A stretch of DNA of 64,000 nucleotides, from NCBI RefSeq assembly GCF_011759375.1, contig NZ_JAARML010000002.1, positions 868,001 through 932,000 on the forward strand, read 5' to 3'. Under the pieces are notes generated by a model. It was not told where the DNA came from, made no database searches, and saw nothing but the letters and a program-made list of their open reading frames with translations. The position numbers were made by a program, and so were the translations under genes. This document shows, piece after piece, positions 35,050 through 45,385 of this stretch. Each line of letters begins with the position of its first letter. Position 1 is the first letter of the stretch. The DNA comes from Paraflavitalea devenefica. Lineage in GTDB: Bacteria > Bacteroidota > Bacteroidia > Chitinophagales > Chitinophagaceae.

Positions 35050-37014
35050 TTACAACATCTTTACCTTAATCACCTGGAAGGAATATGGCGCCAACGTTAC
35101 CGGCACTTTCTTTCCTTTCAGTTTAATGGTTTCCTGTTGCGGGCTGATACCGGCAGGCTGTGCAAATGTGTTGGCCTGCTGCAGGTCGCCGTTTTTCAAT
35201 ACCTCCGCAGTGGCGTTGGCGGCCAGTTTCTTCACCCCTTCAATAGCTACTTCACTGGTTTGCGGTGTAGCGCCGGTGTTTACTATTTTAATGATCACTT
35301 CTTTGGCCACGCTATCAATGCAGGCATTGGCATACAGGCCATTTTGCCCCGCGGCGATCTCATTATTCAGGGTCATAGGCACTACATGGGTTCCCTTGTT
35401 AAGAGAATACAGCTTTTGTACATAGTAGTTGGGTGTGCCGTAAGCCTGCAGGCTATTGAACCAGATCAGGTCGGGTGTCCACTGCCATCCTTCTGCATGG
35501 GCAAAGAGGGGTGCATAGGACGCCATGTGCACTACATCGGCATTGCGCTCCAGGCCGGTCATAAAAGCTGCTTCTGATAAAGCGGATTGCCAGTTGTTGA
35601 TGTTCTCTGAATTACCAACCCCTTTGCTGTGAGAGGCATATTCACCGGCAAAGATCTTCGGGCCATTACGGTCATAGTCATCATAGCGTTTGGCATTTTT
35701 CAGGAACCAGTCTGGCGACCGGTAATAGTGTTCATCCAGTAGGTCCGCTTTCAGTCCACGGAGAGTAGGATTGAGGTAATCAAAAAGGGGACCGTCCGGA
35801 TTGGGGCCTACACTGCTCACGAGTTGAACGGCAGGATATTTTTCCTTGATGGCTTTGGCAAACAGCTTGTAACGTTCTATGTATTGCTCGCCCCATTGTT
35901 CATTGCCTACGCCCATCAGCTTGAGGTTGAAAGGAGCGGGGTGTCCCATCTGTGCGCGTAGTTTACCCCATTTACTATCTGCAGGGCCATTGGCAAATTC
36001 TATCAGGTCCAGCGCATCCTGTATATAGGGGTCCAGTTCTTCAGTGGGTACTACTTCGGCTGTATTGAACTGGCAGGCCATGCCGCAGTTAAGGATGGGC
36101 AGCGGCTCTGCGCCAATGTCTTCAGACAACAGGAAGTACTCATAAAAACCAAGACCGAAGGATTGATAATAATCAGGAGTAAGCTTGTGACGGAATTCCG
36201 TATTCCAACGATTCACGATCACCTCACGCTCATTAATGGCGCCCACCGTTTTCTTCCATTGATAGCGGTTAGTCAGTTCCTTGCCTTCTACAATACAGCC
36301 GCCGGGAAAACGCAGGAAGCCGGGTTTCATATCTGCCAGTAACTGCACCAGGTCGGCACGAAGGCCGCCCGGTCTGTTCTTCCAGGTATTTTTGGGAAAC
36401 AGGGAGATCATATCTGCATCTACCACGCCGGTGCCTTCAAACCAGATATTGAGTTTGGCTTTGGCCTCAGTGGCCTTTGCGGTGATGGAGGCTGTATATT
36501 TTTTCCAATCCTTGCCGCTCAGCGTAAGACTGGTCTCACCGATCTTCTCATTGGCGGCATTCACCAGTTCTATTCGCAGTTGAACATTGCCTTCAGGCAC
36601 ACGGGCCAGCAGGGAGAGGTCGTATTGGTTATTGGCGGTAATGCCCATGCCGCGGAAACCTTCATTGCTGATGCCATAACCCGAAGCTGAGCGTACGGTA
36701 AAACGGGCAAAGCGTGGGTTAGGTACTTGCTCACCACGGTTAATGATGAGGATGGAACCGTTGGCATTGTTCTGCTTTTGTTCTTTCCATCCCATGAGCG
36801 GGGTGGCAAATTCAAATGACCTGTTCTTTACCAGTTCGGCATAAATGCCGCCATCAGCGCCAAAGTTGATGTCTTCGAAAAAGATGCCCCACATGGTCTT
36901 CTGCACGGGCGTTTTGAGCTGGTTGGCTTTGACGGTAAATACCTGCGTTGTTTGGGCAGTAAGGGTGCCGGCGCTAAGACAGGCGCCTGTGAGCCAGGCG
37001 GTGATTGTTTTCAT
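35050..37014 (-). CDS. GH51 alpha-L-arabinofuranosidase (large type)
   Basis: From the ATG at 37014 a signal peptide (MKTITAWLTGACLSAGTLTAQ) precedes a 654-residue protein. An N-terminal carbohydrate-binding-like beta domain (about 60-200) comes before the barrel, as in plant and fungal-type GH51. The acid/base Glu372 lies in GVGNEQWGEQY and the nucleophile Glu458 in FAGEYASH. A C-terminal beta-sandwich follows. It removes terminal alpha-L-arabinofuranose from arabinan or arabinogalactan side chains. The gap to the upstream GH51 gene is 21 bases, so they are co-transcribed. Confidence 0.9.
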   Translation of the reverse strand: MKTITAWLTGACLSAGTLTAQTTQVFTVKANQLKTPVQKTMWGIFFEDINFGADGGIYAELVKNRSFEFATPLMGWKEQKQNNANGSILIINRGEQVPNPRFARFTVRSASGYGISNEGFRGMGITANNQYDLSLLARVPEGNVQLRIELVNAANEKIGETSLTLSGKDWKKYTASITAKATEAKAKLNIWFEGTGVVDADMISLFPKNTWKNRPGGLRADLVQLLADMKPGFLRFPGGCIVEGKELTNRYQWKKTVGAINEREVIVNRWNTEFRHKLTPDYYQSFGLGFYEYFLLSEDIGAEPLPILNCGMACQFNTAEVVPTEELDPYIQDALDLIEFANGPADSKWGKLRAQMGHPAPFNLKLMGVGNEQWGEQYIERYKLFAKAIKEKYPAVQLVSSVGPNPDGPLFDYLNPTLRGLKADLLDEHYYRSPDWFLKNAKRYDDYDRNGPKIFAGEYASHSKGVGNSENINNWQSALSEAAFMTGLERNADVVHMASYAPLFAHAEGWQWTPDLIWFNSLQAYGTPNYYVQKLYSLNKGTHVVPMTLNNEIAAGQNGLYANACIDSVAKEVIIKIVNTGATPQTSEVAIEGVKKLAANATAEVLKNGDLQQANTFAQPAGISPQQETIKLKGKKVPVTLAPYSFQVIKVKML

Positions 37015-37035
37015 ATACTGTGTTGTGATCATTGT

Positions 37036-38568
37036 TTATTTTAATTCCAGCACTACTACAGAACAGGGTGGCAGCTTTACAGAGAGGGTGCTTCCTTTGA
37101 GGGAGGCGCCGCTGAAAGCTGCCGGTTTTACCTGCTCAGGATTTTCAAAGGTATTGTGATCCTGTATCTTTCCGGAAGCCAATATCCTGCCGGTAACACC
37201 GCTGTATTTGCCGCCTTTCAGGTTCAGGGTAATCTCCTGCGCGTTCTTGGCGTCAATGTTTACCAGTGATATATGGGTGGCGCCCAATGAATCTTTGGAA
37301 GCGGAGCAAGAAACGGCCGGCAGTTTCTTATTACCCAGCATGTAGTCTTTTGTTTTGATGGCGATGGGCAGCAGTTTGGCATCCTGGTGCACATTGTACA
37401 TTTCCATCACGTGGTAGGTAGGCGTGAGGATCATTTTTTCTTCATTGGTGAGCAGCACAGCCTGCAGTACATTGATCGTTTGCGCCAGGTTGGCCATGCG
37501 CACACGGTCGCAATGGTTGTGGAAAATGTTGAGGGTCACGCCGGCAATCATCGCATCGCGCATGGTATTTTGCTGGTACAGGAAACCAGGGTTGGTGCCG
37601 GGTTCCACATCATACCAGCCGCCCCATTCATCCACCACGAGCGCCACGCGCTTATTGGGATCATATTTGTCCATGATGGCGGAGTGTTTGATCACCAGCG
37701 AATCCATCTGCAGGGCGCGCTGCATGGTAGTGAAATATTGCTCTTCTGTAAAGCCGGTAGCAGGTCCCTTGCGGCTCCATTCTATAACAGAATAGTGGTG
37801 GAGGGCCAGGCCAGCCACCATGTTGCGGGGAATATTCTTCATCAGCACTTCTGTCCAGTTATAATCGTCGGAGCTGGCGCCGGAAGCAATGCGGAAGATA
37901 CCGCCTTCCGTCCAGCCGGTCATGAAAGTGGCATATTTGCGATAGATGTCTGCATAATATTCTGGACGCATATTGCCGCCGCAGCCCCAGGCTTCATTGC
38001 CTACGCCCCAGTATTTTACATTCCAGGGTTTTTCACGGCCATTTTGTTTGCGCAGGTTCGACATGGGACTTTCTCCCGCAAAGTTTACATACTGTACCCA
38101 GTCGGTCAGTTCCTGTACGGTACCGCTGCCTACATTGCCGGCGAGGTAAGGATCTGTGCCGATGAGCTCGCACATATTGAGAAAGTCATGGGTACCGAAG
38201 CTATTGTTTTCGGTAACGCCGCCCCACCAGGTATTCACGATGGAAGGGCGTTTGTCTTTAGGTCCAATGCCATCTTTCCAGTGATAGGTATCGGCAAAAC
38301 AACCGCCCGGCCAGCGCAGGTTGGCGATCTTTAATTTCTTTAAGGCTGCTACTACATCATTACGTACGCCGGCCGTGTTGGGTATCTTACTGTTTTCGCC
38401 CACATAAAAACCGCCATATACACAGCGACCCAGGTGTTCGGCAAAATGACCGTAGATCTGTTTGCTGATAGTGAGTTTGGCCGCATCGGCATTGACAGTG
38501 ATCTCATTCTGCGCAAAAGCAGTAAGTCCACCGGATAGTACCAAAGGAAGGAAAAACAATCGTTTCAT
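37036..38568 (-). CDS. GH51 alpha-L-arabinofuranosidase (compact bacterial type)
   Basis: The ATG at 38568 gives a signal peptide ([20 protein letters not shown]) and a 510-residue enzyme of the usual bacterial GH51 size. Acid/base Glu192 is in [11 protein letters not shown] and nucleophile Glu314 in VVDEWGGWY. The 122-residue spacing matches classic members. It lacks the N-terminal beta domain of the neighbouring GH51, so the two enzymes probably differ in preference for terminal, 1,2-, 1,3- or 1,5-linked arabinose. Confidence 0.92.
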   Translation of the reverse strand: MKRLFFLPLVLSGGLTAFAQNEITVNADAAKLTISKQIYGHFAEHLGRCVYGGFYVGENSKIPNTAGVRNDVVAALKKLKIANLRWPGGCFADTYHWKDGIGPKDKRPSIVNTWWGGVTENNSFGTHDFLNMCELIGTDPYLAGNVGSGTVQELTDWVQYVNFAGESPMSNLRKQNGREKPWNVKYWGVGNEAWGCGGNMRPEYYADIYRKYATFMTGWTEGGIFRIASGASSDDYNWTEVLMKNIPRNMVAGLALHHYSVIEWSRKGPATGFTEEQYFTTMQRALQMDSLVIKHSAIMDKYDPNKRVALVVDEWGGWYDVEPGTNPGFLYQQNTMRDAMIAGVTLNIFHNHCDRVRMANLAQTINVLQAVLLTNEEKMILTPTYHVMEMYNVHQDAKLLPIAIKTKDYMLGNKKLPAVSCSASKDSLGATHISLVNIDAKNAQEITLNLKGGKYSGVTGRILASGKIQDHNTFENPEQVKPAAFSGASLKGSTLSVKLPPCSVVVLELK

Positions 38569-38635
38569 AATCCTGTATTTTATTAATTGCATCAACATTG
38601 ATTAAGTGTAATAGGTACGGTTATTCAAATATAAT

Positions 38636-38661
38636 AAGCCTGCCGTAGAAACAGCAGGCTT
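38636..38661 (-). terminator. Hairpin between DUF3823 and GH51 genes
   Basis: AAGCCTGC (38636-38643) and GCAGGCTT (38654-38661) pair with a 10-base loop in the 135-base gap. Read on the - strand it follows the surface-protein genes and precedes the glycosidase genes. It has no long T run, so it may be a partial terminator or RNA-stabilising element that sets different expression levels. Confidence 0.5.
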
Positions 38662-38703
38662 GTTTGTAATAATCAAAACTACTGCTACGCTAATCTCGTC
38701 ACT

Positions 38704-39387
38704 TTATTTCAGTGAAACCTTTTGAGGCGCTGTATAATACAGTTCCTGCACACCTGCCGTTTTTACCCCCAGCCTTACAAAAACATAACCCTTGGTGGTG
38801 GCTGCAGCGGGTATGGCGGCGCTCAGCGTTACCGGCTGGGTGATGTCTATAGCGGCCGCGGCTTTCGAAGCATTGGCGGCGTTGTTGCTCTGATCGGTGA
38901 TCGTCGTCAGACCAAGGTACAACCTTACCGCTTCCAGTGATTTGCTGGTATTAACAGCCTGTACAGTAAATGTAGCATCTATGTTGCTGCCATTCTTTTG
39001 AAAGGCCTCATTTTTAATGATGAAATAAGGATCTACGGGTACATCTATTACTGTATTGCCGCTTACTGTTACATCTATAGAGTCTGTATTATCAGCCCAG
39101 GGGCCATTACCTTTTAAGCGTACCAGCTTATACTTGCCGTCGAAGAGCGAAGCTGAAAAGGAACCGTCCTGGTCTATGTACACCGGTATTTTGGTAAACA
39201 ACTGGTAACCGCGCTGCCATAGTTCCAGTTGAACACCATTGGAGCGTACGCCTACTGGTTGCCCCTGGTAAACCACTTTTCCGGTGAGCAGGGAAGAAGG
39301 CGGTGCATAGTTGTCTTTTTTGCAGGCAGTCAGCATAATGATGGCCGCCGATGTTATATAGAAGAATGCTTTTATTTTCATAACCAT
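38704..39387 (-). CDS. DUF3823 outer-surface lipoprotein
   Basis: This 227-residue lipoprotein has a lipobox (IIMLTAC) and the DUF3823 layout: GKVVYQGQPVGVRSNGVQLELWQRG, then a carboxypeptidase-regulatory-like beta domain and a second beta domain. Proteins of this kind follow SusD in many Bacteroidota loci and are thought to bind glycans at the cell surface. It is 7 bases downstream of susD, so it is part of the same transcript. An ATG two codons downstream (39381) could also be used. Confidence 0.82.
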   Translation of the reverse strand: MVMKIKAFFYITSAAIIMLTACKKDNYAPPSSLLTGKVVYQGQPVGVRSNGVQLELWQRGYQLFTKIPVYIDQDGSFSASLFDGKYKLVRLKGNGPWADNTDSIDVTVSGNTVIDVPVDPYFIIKNEAFQKNGSNIDATFTVQAVNTSKSLEAVRLYLGLTTITDQSNNAANASKAAAAIDITQPVTLSAAIPAAATTKGYVFVRLGVKTAGVQELYYTAPQKVSLK

Positions 39388-39394
39388 CTTATTA

Positions 39395-41290
39395 TTAGTG
39401 GAAAGGATTTCTTACAAGTTTCGGATTGTTGTTGAGAACGCCCTGGTCAATGGCAGAATAATAGTTGCCCATCTGGAAAAAGCGTGGCGCTTTGAAGCGT
39501 GGCGCTACCATTTTTACAAAAACGTATTTACCATCGCGGGCTGCATCACCGGGGCGGATGATGCGGTAAGGATACAAAGCATATACTACATTGTCCGGAT
39601 TACCGGTTTGTCCGTTCCATACCTGGTCGGCAATGCGCCAGCGTTTGAGGTCCCATACGCGGTGATCTTCGAAAGCCAGTTCCACGCGCCGTTCATTCCT
39701 GATCCTGTCCATGGTGAGCGTGGCATCGGTAACACTATTGGCGCCAAAGCCGGCCCTTTCCCGCAGGGCGCTGATCCAGGTGGCTGCATCCGCTTTCTGG
39801 TTCAATTCAAAAGCAGCTTCTGCCGCATTCAGGTATATTTCAGCCAGCCTGAACCGTACCCACCATATATCGCTGAGGATACCGCGGGTGCTGGTGCCAG
39901 CGCCTGCATCCAGGAACTTACGCATATAAAAGCCACTGTTGGTCACTTCCTGGATTGACCGGTGCGGACCGGAACTACCCACCAATAATTTCCCATCGCC
40001 ATCCGGGTAAGCCGTGCCTCCATATATAGCGCCGAGTTGGCTGCCTTCAATAGTTTGATAAGCAGCGCCATTCCATTTCATCACACCGGCCTGTATCTGC
40101 ACAGGCAGACCTTTAAAAGTGCTGCCGGGATAAATAACAGTACCGTACAGGCGAGCGTCTTTGTTGGCGAAGATGTCCTGCAGGTTGTCATAATAAATGA
40201 AATCACTATTATCCGGCAGGCGGGTCTTCAGGGCGCCATTGGAACCATCGAGGTACTCATAGCTTTCCACCAGGTTGAGGGATGGGGTAATGCAGGAAGA
40301 AGAAAGGTTGTCTTCCCGGATACCAAGCGGAATATTATCATAAGAGAAGCCATGTCTTTTGTTCTTGGCCGACAGGAAGTCACGCACAAAGATGGCTTCT
40401 TTGTTGCCGATCTTCTTCACTACTGCTTCATAGAAGTTCTCGCCCAGGTTGCCGGTATTGACTTTGTACAAAGCAAACGCACCGCTGGTGATGATCTCTT
40501 TGGAAGCTTCGAGCGCTTTGGTAAAGTACTCATTGGCCTTTTCGGCAGGAATGCCTACTTCGCCGCCAGGCAGGGTGATGGGAGAAGCCATGAGGTTGTT
40601 GTACTTGGCAATGGAGCCGGCATACAGCATGGCCCTGCTTTTGAGCGCCAGCGCCGTGTATTTGTTGGCGCGGGTATTGCTGGGGGTGCCGTTGGCAATA
40701 TTCTGCAGGTCTTCTTTAATAGCATCCATTTCACTGGCGATGAAATCATATACTTCTGCTTCTTTGGCCCGTGGGAATTGCAGCGGAGTAGGATCGCCAC
40801 TGAAATCATAAATGAGCTGCTTGGTTATCAGGGGTACGCCACCCATTCTTTTTACCAGCTCAAAATATACATTGGCCCTTACGAACCGCAACTCAGCAGC
40901 GAATTGCTTTTTCTGCACATCAGTGAGCTTAGTGCTGTATTTATCGATGCTTTCCAGCGCCAGGTTAATGTCGCGGATAAGACCATAATCCCAGAAAAAC
41001 CAGCGTGAATAGGCATAAGAGATAATATTGTTCCGGCCGTCTTCACCGGTATAACCACTCCACATGGCGTCATCATAATCGGCCATATTACGCCAGTTGC
41101 CATCTACGCCCATATCAGTGGGCAGGCGGTCATAATAGTTGGCCAGCAGGCCCAGGATCATTTTGGGGTCATTCCATACCTGCTCTTCAAGAATAATGGT
41201 CTGCGGCGTTCTTTCCAGCCAGTCTTTTCTGCACCCGGCCATCAGGGTGAGCAGGCTGCTTATAATAAGGATGTTATATATTGTTTTCAT
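39395..41290 (-). CDS. SusD/RagB-family glycan-binding lipoprotein
   Basis: I choose the ATG at 41290 because it gives a lipoprotein signal (MKTIYNILIISSLLTLMAGC) and a 631-residue protein; upstream ATGs add an unlikely 40-residue leader. SusD/RagB features include WLERTPQTIILEEQVW at the N-terminus, the TPR-rich core (FVRANVYFELVKRMGGVPLI), and the C-terminal ERRVELAFEDHRVWDLKRW. It binds oligosaccharides on the outer membrane and closes over the SusC barrel. The neighbouring enzymes indicate arabinan-type ligands. Confidence 0.93.
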   Translation of the reverse strand: MKTIYNILIISSLLTLMAGCRKDWLERTPQTIILEEQVWNDPKMILGLLANYYDRLPTDMGVDGNWRNMADYDDAMWSGYTGEDGRNNIISYAYSRWFFWDYGLIRDINLALESIDKYSTKLTDVQKKQFAAELRFVRANVYFELVKRMGGVPLITKQLIYDFSGDPTPLQFPRAKEAEVYDFIASEMDAIKEDLQNIANGTPSNTRANKYTALALKSRAMLYAGSIAKYNNLMASPITLPGGEVGIPAEKANEYFTKALEASKEIITSGAFALYKVNTGNLGENFYEAVVKKIGNKEAIFVRDFLSAKNKRHGFSYDNIPLGIREDNLSSSCITPSLNLVESYEYLDGSNGALKTRLPDNSDFIYYDNLQDIFANKDARLYGTVIYPGSTFKGLPVQIQAGVMKWNGAAYQTIEGSQLGAIYGGTAYPDGDGKLLVGSSGPHRSIQEVTNSGFYMRKFLDAGAGTSTRGILSDIWWVRFRLAEIYLNAAEAAFELNQKADAATWISALRERAGFGANSVTDATLTMDRIRNERRVELAFEDHRVWDLKRWRIADQVWNGQTGNPDNVVYALYPYRIIRPGDAARDGKYVFVKMVAPRFKAPRFFQMGNYYSAIDQGVLNNNPKLVRNPFH

Positions 41291-41306
41291 CTGTGTCTTT
41301 TTTATT

Positions 41307-41373
41307 TTTTTAATTAGGCCAGATGGAACGCCTGATAATTTCCTTTGTGTCTCAATATTTTTAATTAGGCGTT
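41307..41373. repeat. Repeats and stem in the susC-susD gap
   Basis: The 13-mer TTTTTAATTAGGC occurs at 41307-41319 and 41358-41370, and AACGCCT (41327-41333) is complementary to AGGCGTT (41367-41373). The gap is 94 bases long. A structured intercistronic RNA could adjust the ratio of the two products or be a processing site. Confidence 0.5.
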
Positions 41374-41384
41374 TCATGATCGTA

Positions 41385-44300
41385 TTAGTTGAATGATACA
41401 TTAAAACCAAAGTTTACCAGCTTCTGCTGAGGATATACAAGGCCATTGGAGGAACTGATCTCGGGGTCTATCTCAAACTCCCGCACGTTGTCGAAGGAGA
41501 AGAGATTCGTACCGTTTACATATACCCTGAGGTTGGATACACCAAACCGTTTGGTGAGTTTTGGATTGAAGGTGTAAGCCAGTTCCATATTCTTGAGCCG
41601 GATATAACGTACATTGGTAAGCCAGAAATCATTCTTGCGTGAGAAGTTTACATGGTTGTAGTCTTTGCGCAGGGCAGGATAAGTGCCGGCTATCCACTTA
41701 CTGTTGGGATCATAGGGGTCTTCCCGATGCCAGCGGTCGGTGAGCATATATTCCGGTGAGTTACCATTATTCTGGAAAGGATTCCTGAGTTCCCAGTTCC
41801 TGAAAAAGCTTTGCATGGAAGAGCCTGCGAAATCAACAGCGAGACTGAAGCCTTTATAAGCGATCTTGCCATTAAAGCCGAAGCTGAGGTAAGGTTGCGC
41901 GCCTTCGGCATAGCCGATGGGCCTTTCATCCATGCCATTAATGACACCGTCGCCGTTCACATCTTTGAACTTAAAGTCGCCAGGCAATTGGGAGCGGTTG
42001 CCCTGGCCATCGTTGTTGATGGTATAGTTGTCTATCTCTTCCTGGCTTTGGAAGCGGCCTATTACCTGGTATCCCCAGTTGATATTGCCCCAGCGTTCTT
42101 CCCAGGCGTTGCGGTACAGGTCCCAGGAATTGCCGAAGCGGGGTTTATAGAAATGCAGGTCTTTCCGGCGTGCCAGGGTGCCGTTCACGGAAACAGACCA
42201 ATCTATTTCACGTGACTTTTTGCTGTACGTCAGCATACCATCTATACCAAGGTTAGCTTCAGAAGTGAGGTTTTCATTGGGCAGTGAATAACCTACTTCA
42301 CTGGGCAGTAATACATCGTAGCGGCCGGCCGGCAGGCCTGTGCGTTTACGTTGCCATATATCAAATGAGCCGGAGAAGGTGTTGTCGAACATGATAAAGT
42401 CGATACCGATATTGGTAGACTGGTTATTAACCCAGGAAAGATTGGTAATAGGCAACCCTCTTGGCCGCAGGCCGATGACATAGGTGCCATCCAATACGGC
42501 ACTGCCTTGTGAAAAGTTATAACCACCGAGGTAACCAAAGGCGCTGATGCCTACTTCACTGCCTGTTTCACCATAGGAGCCCCTGAGCTTCAGTTCATTC
42601 AGGAAAGGCAGTTTGTTCTTGAGGAAGGACTCTTCCGAGATGCGCCAGCCTACGGCGAACCCGGGAAACAAGCCCCAGCGTTTGTCCTTGATATAGAGAT
42701 AGGAACCTTCATAGCGCAGGAAGGCATCGAGGATGTATTTCTGCTGGTAGTTGTAACTGATCCTGCCGGTATAACCTGCCCTTGCTTCTGTGCTCCATTC
42801 GTCGCCGAGATAATCCTGGTTGGCAAAGAACATGGTGGGGATATAGTTATTCGGCGGAATGGAGTGGAGTGCGAGATAGGAGTTTTCCATATCCGATCTT
42901 TCATAGGCGGCCAGGGCCGTAATGCTGTGATCACCCAATTGTTTGGCATAGTTCAATTGGAACTGTCCAAACCGGGACCAGATATTGCGTTTGTGTCTTT
43001 CGCGCCAGGGATTCTGGTTGCCGGTCCTTAATTCGTATACATCGGTAGACGGGTTGTACGTATAAGCATTGTAGGTAAACTCAAATCCATCAAAATCTTC
43101 ATTGGTATAACCATAGGAAAATAAAGCTTTGGCCGTTAACCCAAACTTGAAATCGTACTGTGCCGAAAGGTTCACATCCATCGAACGGAATACCTCATCA
43201 ATATAGCCGGTCACGTTATTTTTATAGGTGGCGGGGTTGATGTTTACGCTGTGACCCTGGTTAATGTAATTAGGGTTGTCATTGGCATAAGGCGGTTCAA
43301 TGGGCCACATACTGGAGATACTGAGCAGCGGATTGAAGTAGTCATCCAGGCCGGGTACTCCCACGTTGTGGCGGGATTCAATGCGGCCACGGATCTGGGT
43401 GCCTATCTGCAGACCTTTGGCAATGCTGGCATTGAGGTTGGCCTGCATATTGGTGCGTTTGAAGTTGAAGTCCCGCAGGATGGCATCCTGGTTGAGGTGG
43501 CCGATGGAGAAATAGTAATTCGATTTGGCCGAGCCGCCGGAAGCGCTGGCATTGAGGTAATATTGTGGTACGTTGGGACGGGTTACGATATCCATGTAAT
43601 CATAACTTTTGTACCCTTTTTCTGTACCAGTTTCCCATTTGGCCAGTTCCTGCGGAGTATAGAGTTTGTTGGGATCATTACCGGCATTTTGTTCCGCTTC
43701 CAGCAGGCCCCGTACATACTGGCCGGCATTACCCGGTTGGGGGAAGCGGGTAAAATTCTGCAATCCATAATAACCGCTGATATTGATGCTGGTGCTTTCA
43801 TTTTTCTTACCCTTTTTGGTAGTCACGAGTACGACGCCATTGGCCGCCCGTAAACCATAAATGGCAGCAGCGCCATCTTTCAGGATGGAGATGCTTTCAA
43901 TATCTTCCATACCGATCTGGTTAAAAATATTGGTGCCCGATACGCCGGTATTAAAGCCAAAAGCAGTAGTACCATCGTTGTTGCTGTAGGGCACGCCGTC
44001 AATGACGTACAGGGGATTGCCCAGGTTCCTGATCTGAATATTGGTGCCATTACCGGGGCGGGCATCGGTGGCGCGGAAAGTGATACCGGGCAACTTGCCT
44101 ACCAGGGCGGCCGTAGCGGCCACTGCGGGTGTGCGCACGAGGTCGGCCGATTTGATCTCACTGACCGCACCGGTGAGCACTCTTTTTTTCGAAGTGCCAT
44201 AGCCCACCACGACCACATCTTCGAGCGAGCTGGCGCTTTCCGTCAGCACAATGCGAATGACCTGGTCTGCACTGATGGTATGTGTCTGGGTTTTAAAACC

Positions 44301-44552
44301 AACACTCGTGATCTCCAGTACATCGCCGGGTGCCGCTTCAATGGTAAAACTGCCATCGGGGCCGGAAGTGGTACTGATCTTTTTCCCTTTCACATTGATG
44401 GTGGCGGAAATAATGGGGTTACCATTTTTATCAAGGATGGTTCCCTTCAGGGGATCCCGGGCCATGGCAGCGAGGGAGGCAAACAACAGAAAGGCAATGA
44501 GGAGTGAGACGGACCGTCCTCGCTCCCACAATCGTAAGGTAGTGATGCTCAT
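41385..44552 (-). CDS. SusC/RagA-family TonB-dependent transporter
   Basis: This 1055-residue outer-membrane transporter has a signal region (about 1-31), a carboxypeptidase-D-like N-terminal domain (GTILDKNGNPIISATINVKG to about 110), a TonB box region (LEDVVVVGYGTSKKR), the plug (VGKLPGITFRATDARPG, NPLYVIDGVPY, SISILKDGAAAIYG) and a 22-strand barrel ending NFGFNVSFN. There is no STN domain, so it is not a direct FecR/sigma signalling receptor. With SusD it imports arabinan oligosaccharides. It is divergent from araB with an 833-base gap holding the control region. Confidence 0.95.
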   Translation of the reverse strand: MSITTLRLWERGRSVSLLIAFLLFASLAAMARDPLKGTILDKNGNPIISATINVKGKKISTTSGPDGSFTIEAAPGDVLEITSVGFKTQTHTISADQVIRIVLTESASSLEDVVVVGYGTSKKRVLTGAVSEIKSADLVRTPAVAATAALVGKLPGITFRATDARPGNGTNIQIRNLGNPLYVIDGVPYSNNDGTTAFGFNTGVSGTNIFNQIGMEDIESISILKDGAAAIYGLRAANGVVLVTTKKGKKNESTSINISGYYGLQNFTRFPQPGNAGQYVRGLLEAEQNAGNDPNKLYTPQELAKWETGTEKGYKSYDYMDIVTRPNVPQYYLNASASGGSAKSNYYFSIGHLNQDAILRDFNFKRTNMQANLNASIAKGLQIGTQIRGRIESRHNVGVPGLDDYFNPLLSISSMWPIEPPYANDNPNYINQGHSVNINPATYKNNVTGYIDEVFRSMDVNLSAQYDFKFGLTAKALFSYGYTNEDFDGFEFTYNAYTYNPSTDVYELRTGNQNPWRERHKRNIWSRFGQFQLNYAKQLGDHSITALAAYERSDMENSYLALHSIPPNNYIPTMFFANQDYLGDEWSTEARAGYTGRISYNYQQKYILDAFLRYEGSYLYIKDKRWGLFPGFAVGWRISEESFLKNKLPFLNELKLRGSYGETGSEVGISAFGYLGGYNFSQGSAVLDGTYVIGLRPRGLPITNLSWVNNQSTNIGIDFIMFDNTFSGSFDIWQRKRTGLPAGRYDVLLPSEVGYSLPNENLTSEANLGIDGMLTYSKKSREIDWSVSVNGTLARRKDLHFYKPRFGNSWDLYRNAWEERWGNINWGYQVIGRFQSQEEIDNYTINNDGQGNRSQLPGDFKFKDVNGDGVINGMDERPIGYAEGAQPYLSFGFNGKIAYKGFSLAVDFAGSSMQSFFRNWELRNPFQNNGNSPEYMLTDRWHREDPYDPNSKWIAGTYPALRKDYNHVNFSRKNDFWLTNVRYIRLKNMELAYTFNPKLTKRFGVSNLRVYVNGTNLFSFDNVREFEIDPEISSSNGLVYPQQKLVNFGFNVSFN

Positions 44553-45385
44553 AATAGCAGATTTGGTTTTTTATTAGCAAGAATTGTTACACAAATGAAT
44601 TGACCAGGCACAAAACATCCCCTTTCCTGTATGCATGCAGGCTTCCCCTGTTCATGCCTGCAGGCGTGCAGCATTAACTAACATCATGAAATGATATGTG
44701 ATTGCTTAGCTCACCATAAGTCGTATTCTATGATTTTAATAATGGTTTCACCAGGTTTAGGGGTAGGGTGGGGGATATGCAGGATGGTGGTCATCAGGCA
44801 TTCCCTGTGCATCTTGGTGTTAGTAAAATAGCAATGGAGCTTTTGTAAAAAATAGCCGGTAATGAATTGCTGTAATGAAAGAGCCAGCCGGAACAGGGGA
44901 TGGCGGAGGCATAAAGCAGGCAGGGCGATCGCCCTGTTAAAAAGGATGGTTCGTTTCATATAGCAGTTACAAGTCATGGCAAATTATAATAATTCTTTAA
45001 ATAATTGTCATAACTACATTTATTTTTTTCAGTGGTCATACTTTGCCGGTGGCATAAGCCGGGGAAAAATGCAGGAGCAGGCGCATAGAGAATTGGTTAT
45101 TATCCGTATATGGTAAATCATATTTTGAACCCTGCCAATAAGTTTACTTTATTAGATTTGTGCCGGTAGGCTGTTCCGGACAGGGTAGATCGCTGAAAGA
45201 GGTAAGTAGAGCGGGTAAGGTCGCTGAAAGCGACAAAATAGTGCTGCGAGGCTGCAAGCATCGCAGCGTGATAAGCCGCACAGGTCGGTGGATAAGCAAG
45301 CCTTACAGAGCTATTTGGTAAAGTCATTTTTTGTTAATTCTTTTGCACATAAATTTATAAGTGTTACCTTGACACGAATTGCCGC
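44553..45385. other. 833-base divergent control region between susC and araB
   Basis: No convincing gene is seen. It contains hairpins at 44636-44662 (TGCAGGC/GCCTGCA), 45220-45234 (GTCGCT-GAA-AGCGAC) and 45243-45267 (GCTGCGA/TCGCAGC), and a direct repeat TCGCTGAAAG at 45190 and 45221. The middle part is AT-rich. It should hold promoters for the arabinan and arabinose operons and the site of their shared regulator, but I cannot name the operator. Confidence 0.6.
45342..45372 (+). promoter_or_regulatory. Possible araB promoter
   Basis: TTTG (45342-45345) and TACCTTGA (45365-45372; TAnnTT matches, last two bases differ) are 19 bases apart, 13 bases before the araB start. The short leader makes this a tentative call. 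Confidence 0.3.

Noticed and set aside
37387..38334. 315-codon + strand open frame opposite GH51
   Set aside because: Shadow frame of a GH51 gene with both catalytic glutamates in place.
40037..41008. 323-codon + strand open frame opposite susD
   Set aside because: Shadow frame; the - strand SusD product is unmistakable.
44711..44977. 88-codon open frame on the - strand in the susC-araB gap
   Set aside because: It has no recognisable domain, signal peptide or codon pattern like its neighbours and overlaps a control region. It could be a real small gene, but nothing supports it.
45190..45267. Hairpins upstream of araB as a known riboswitch or tRNA
   Set aside because: No conserved riboswitch core and no cloverleaf could be matched; they are reported only as structured DNA/RNA.
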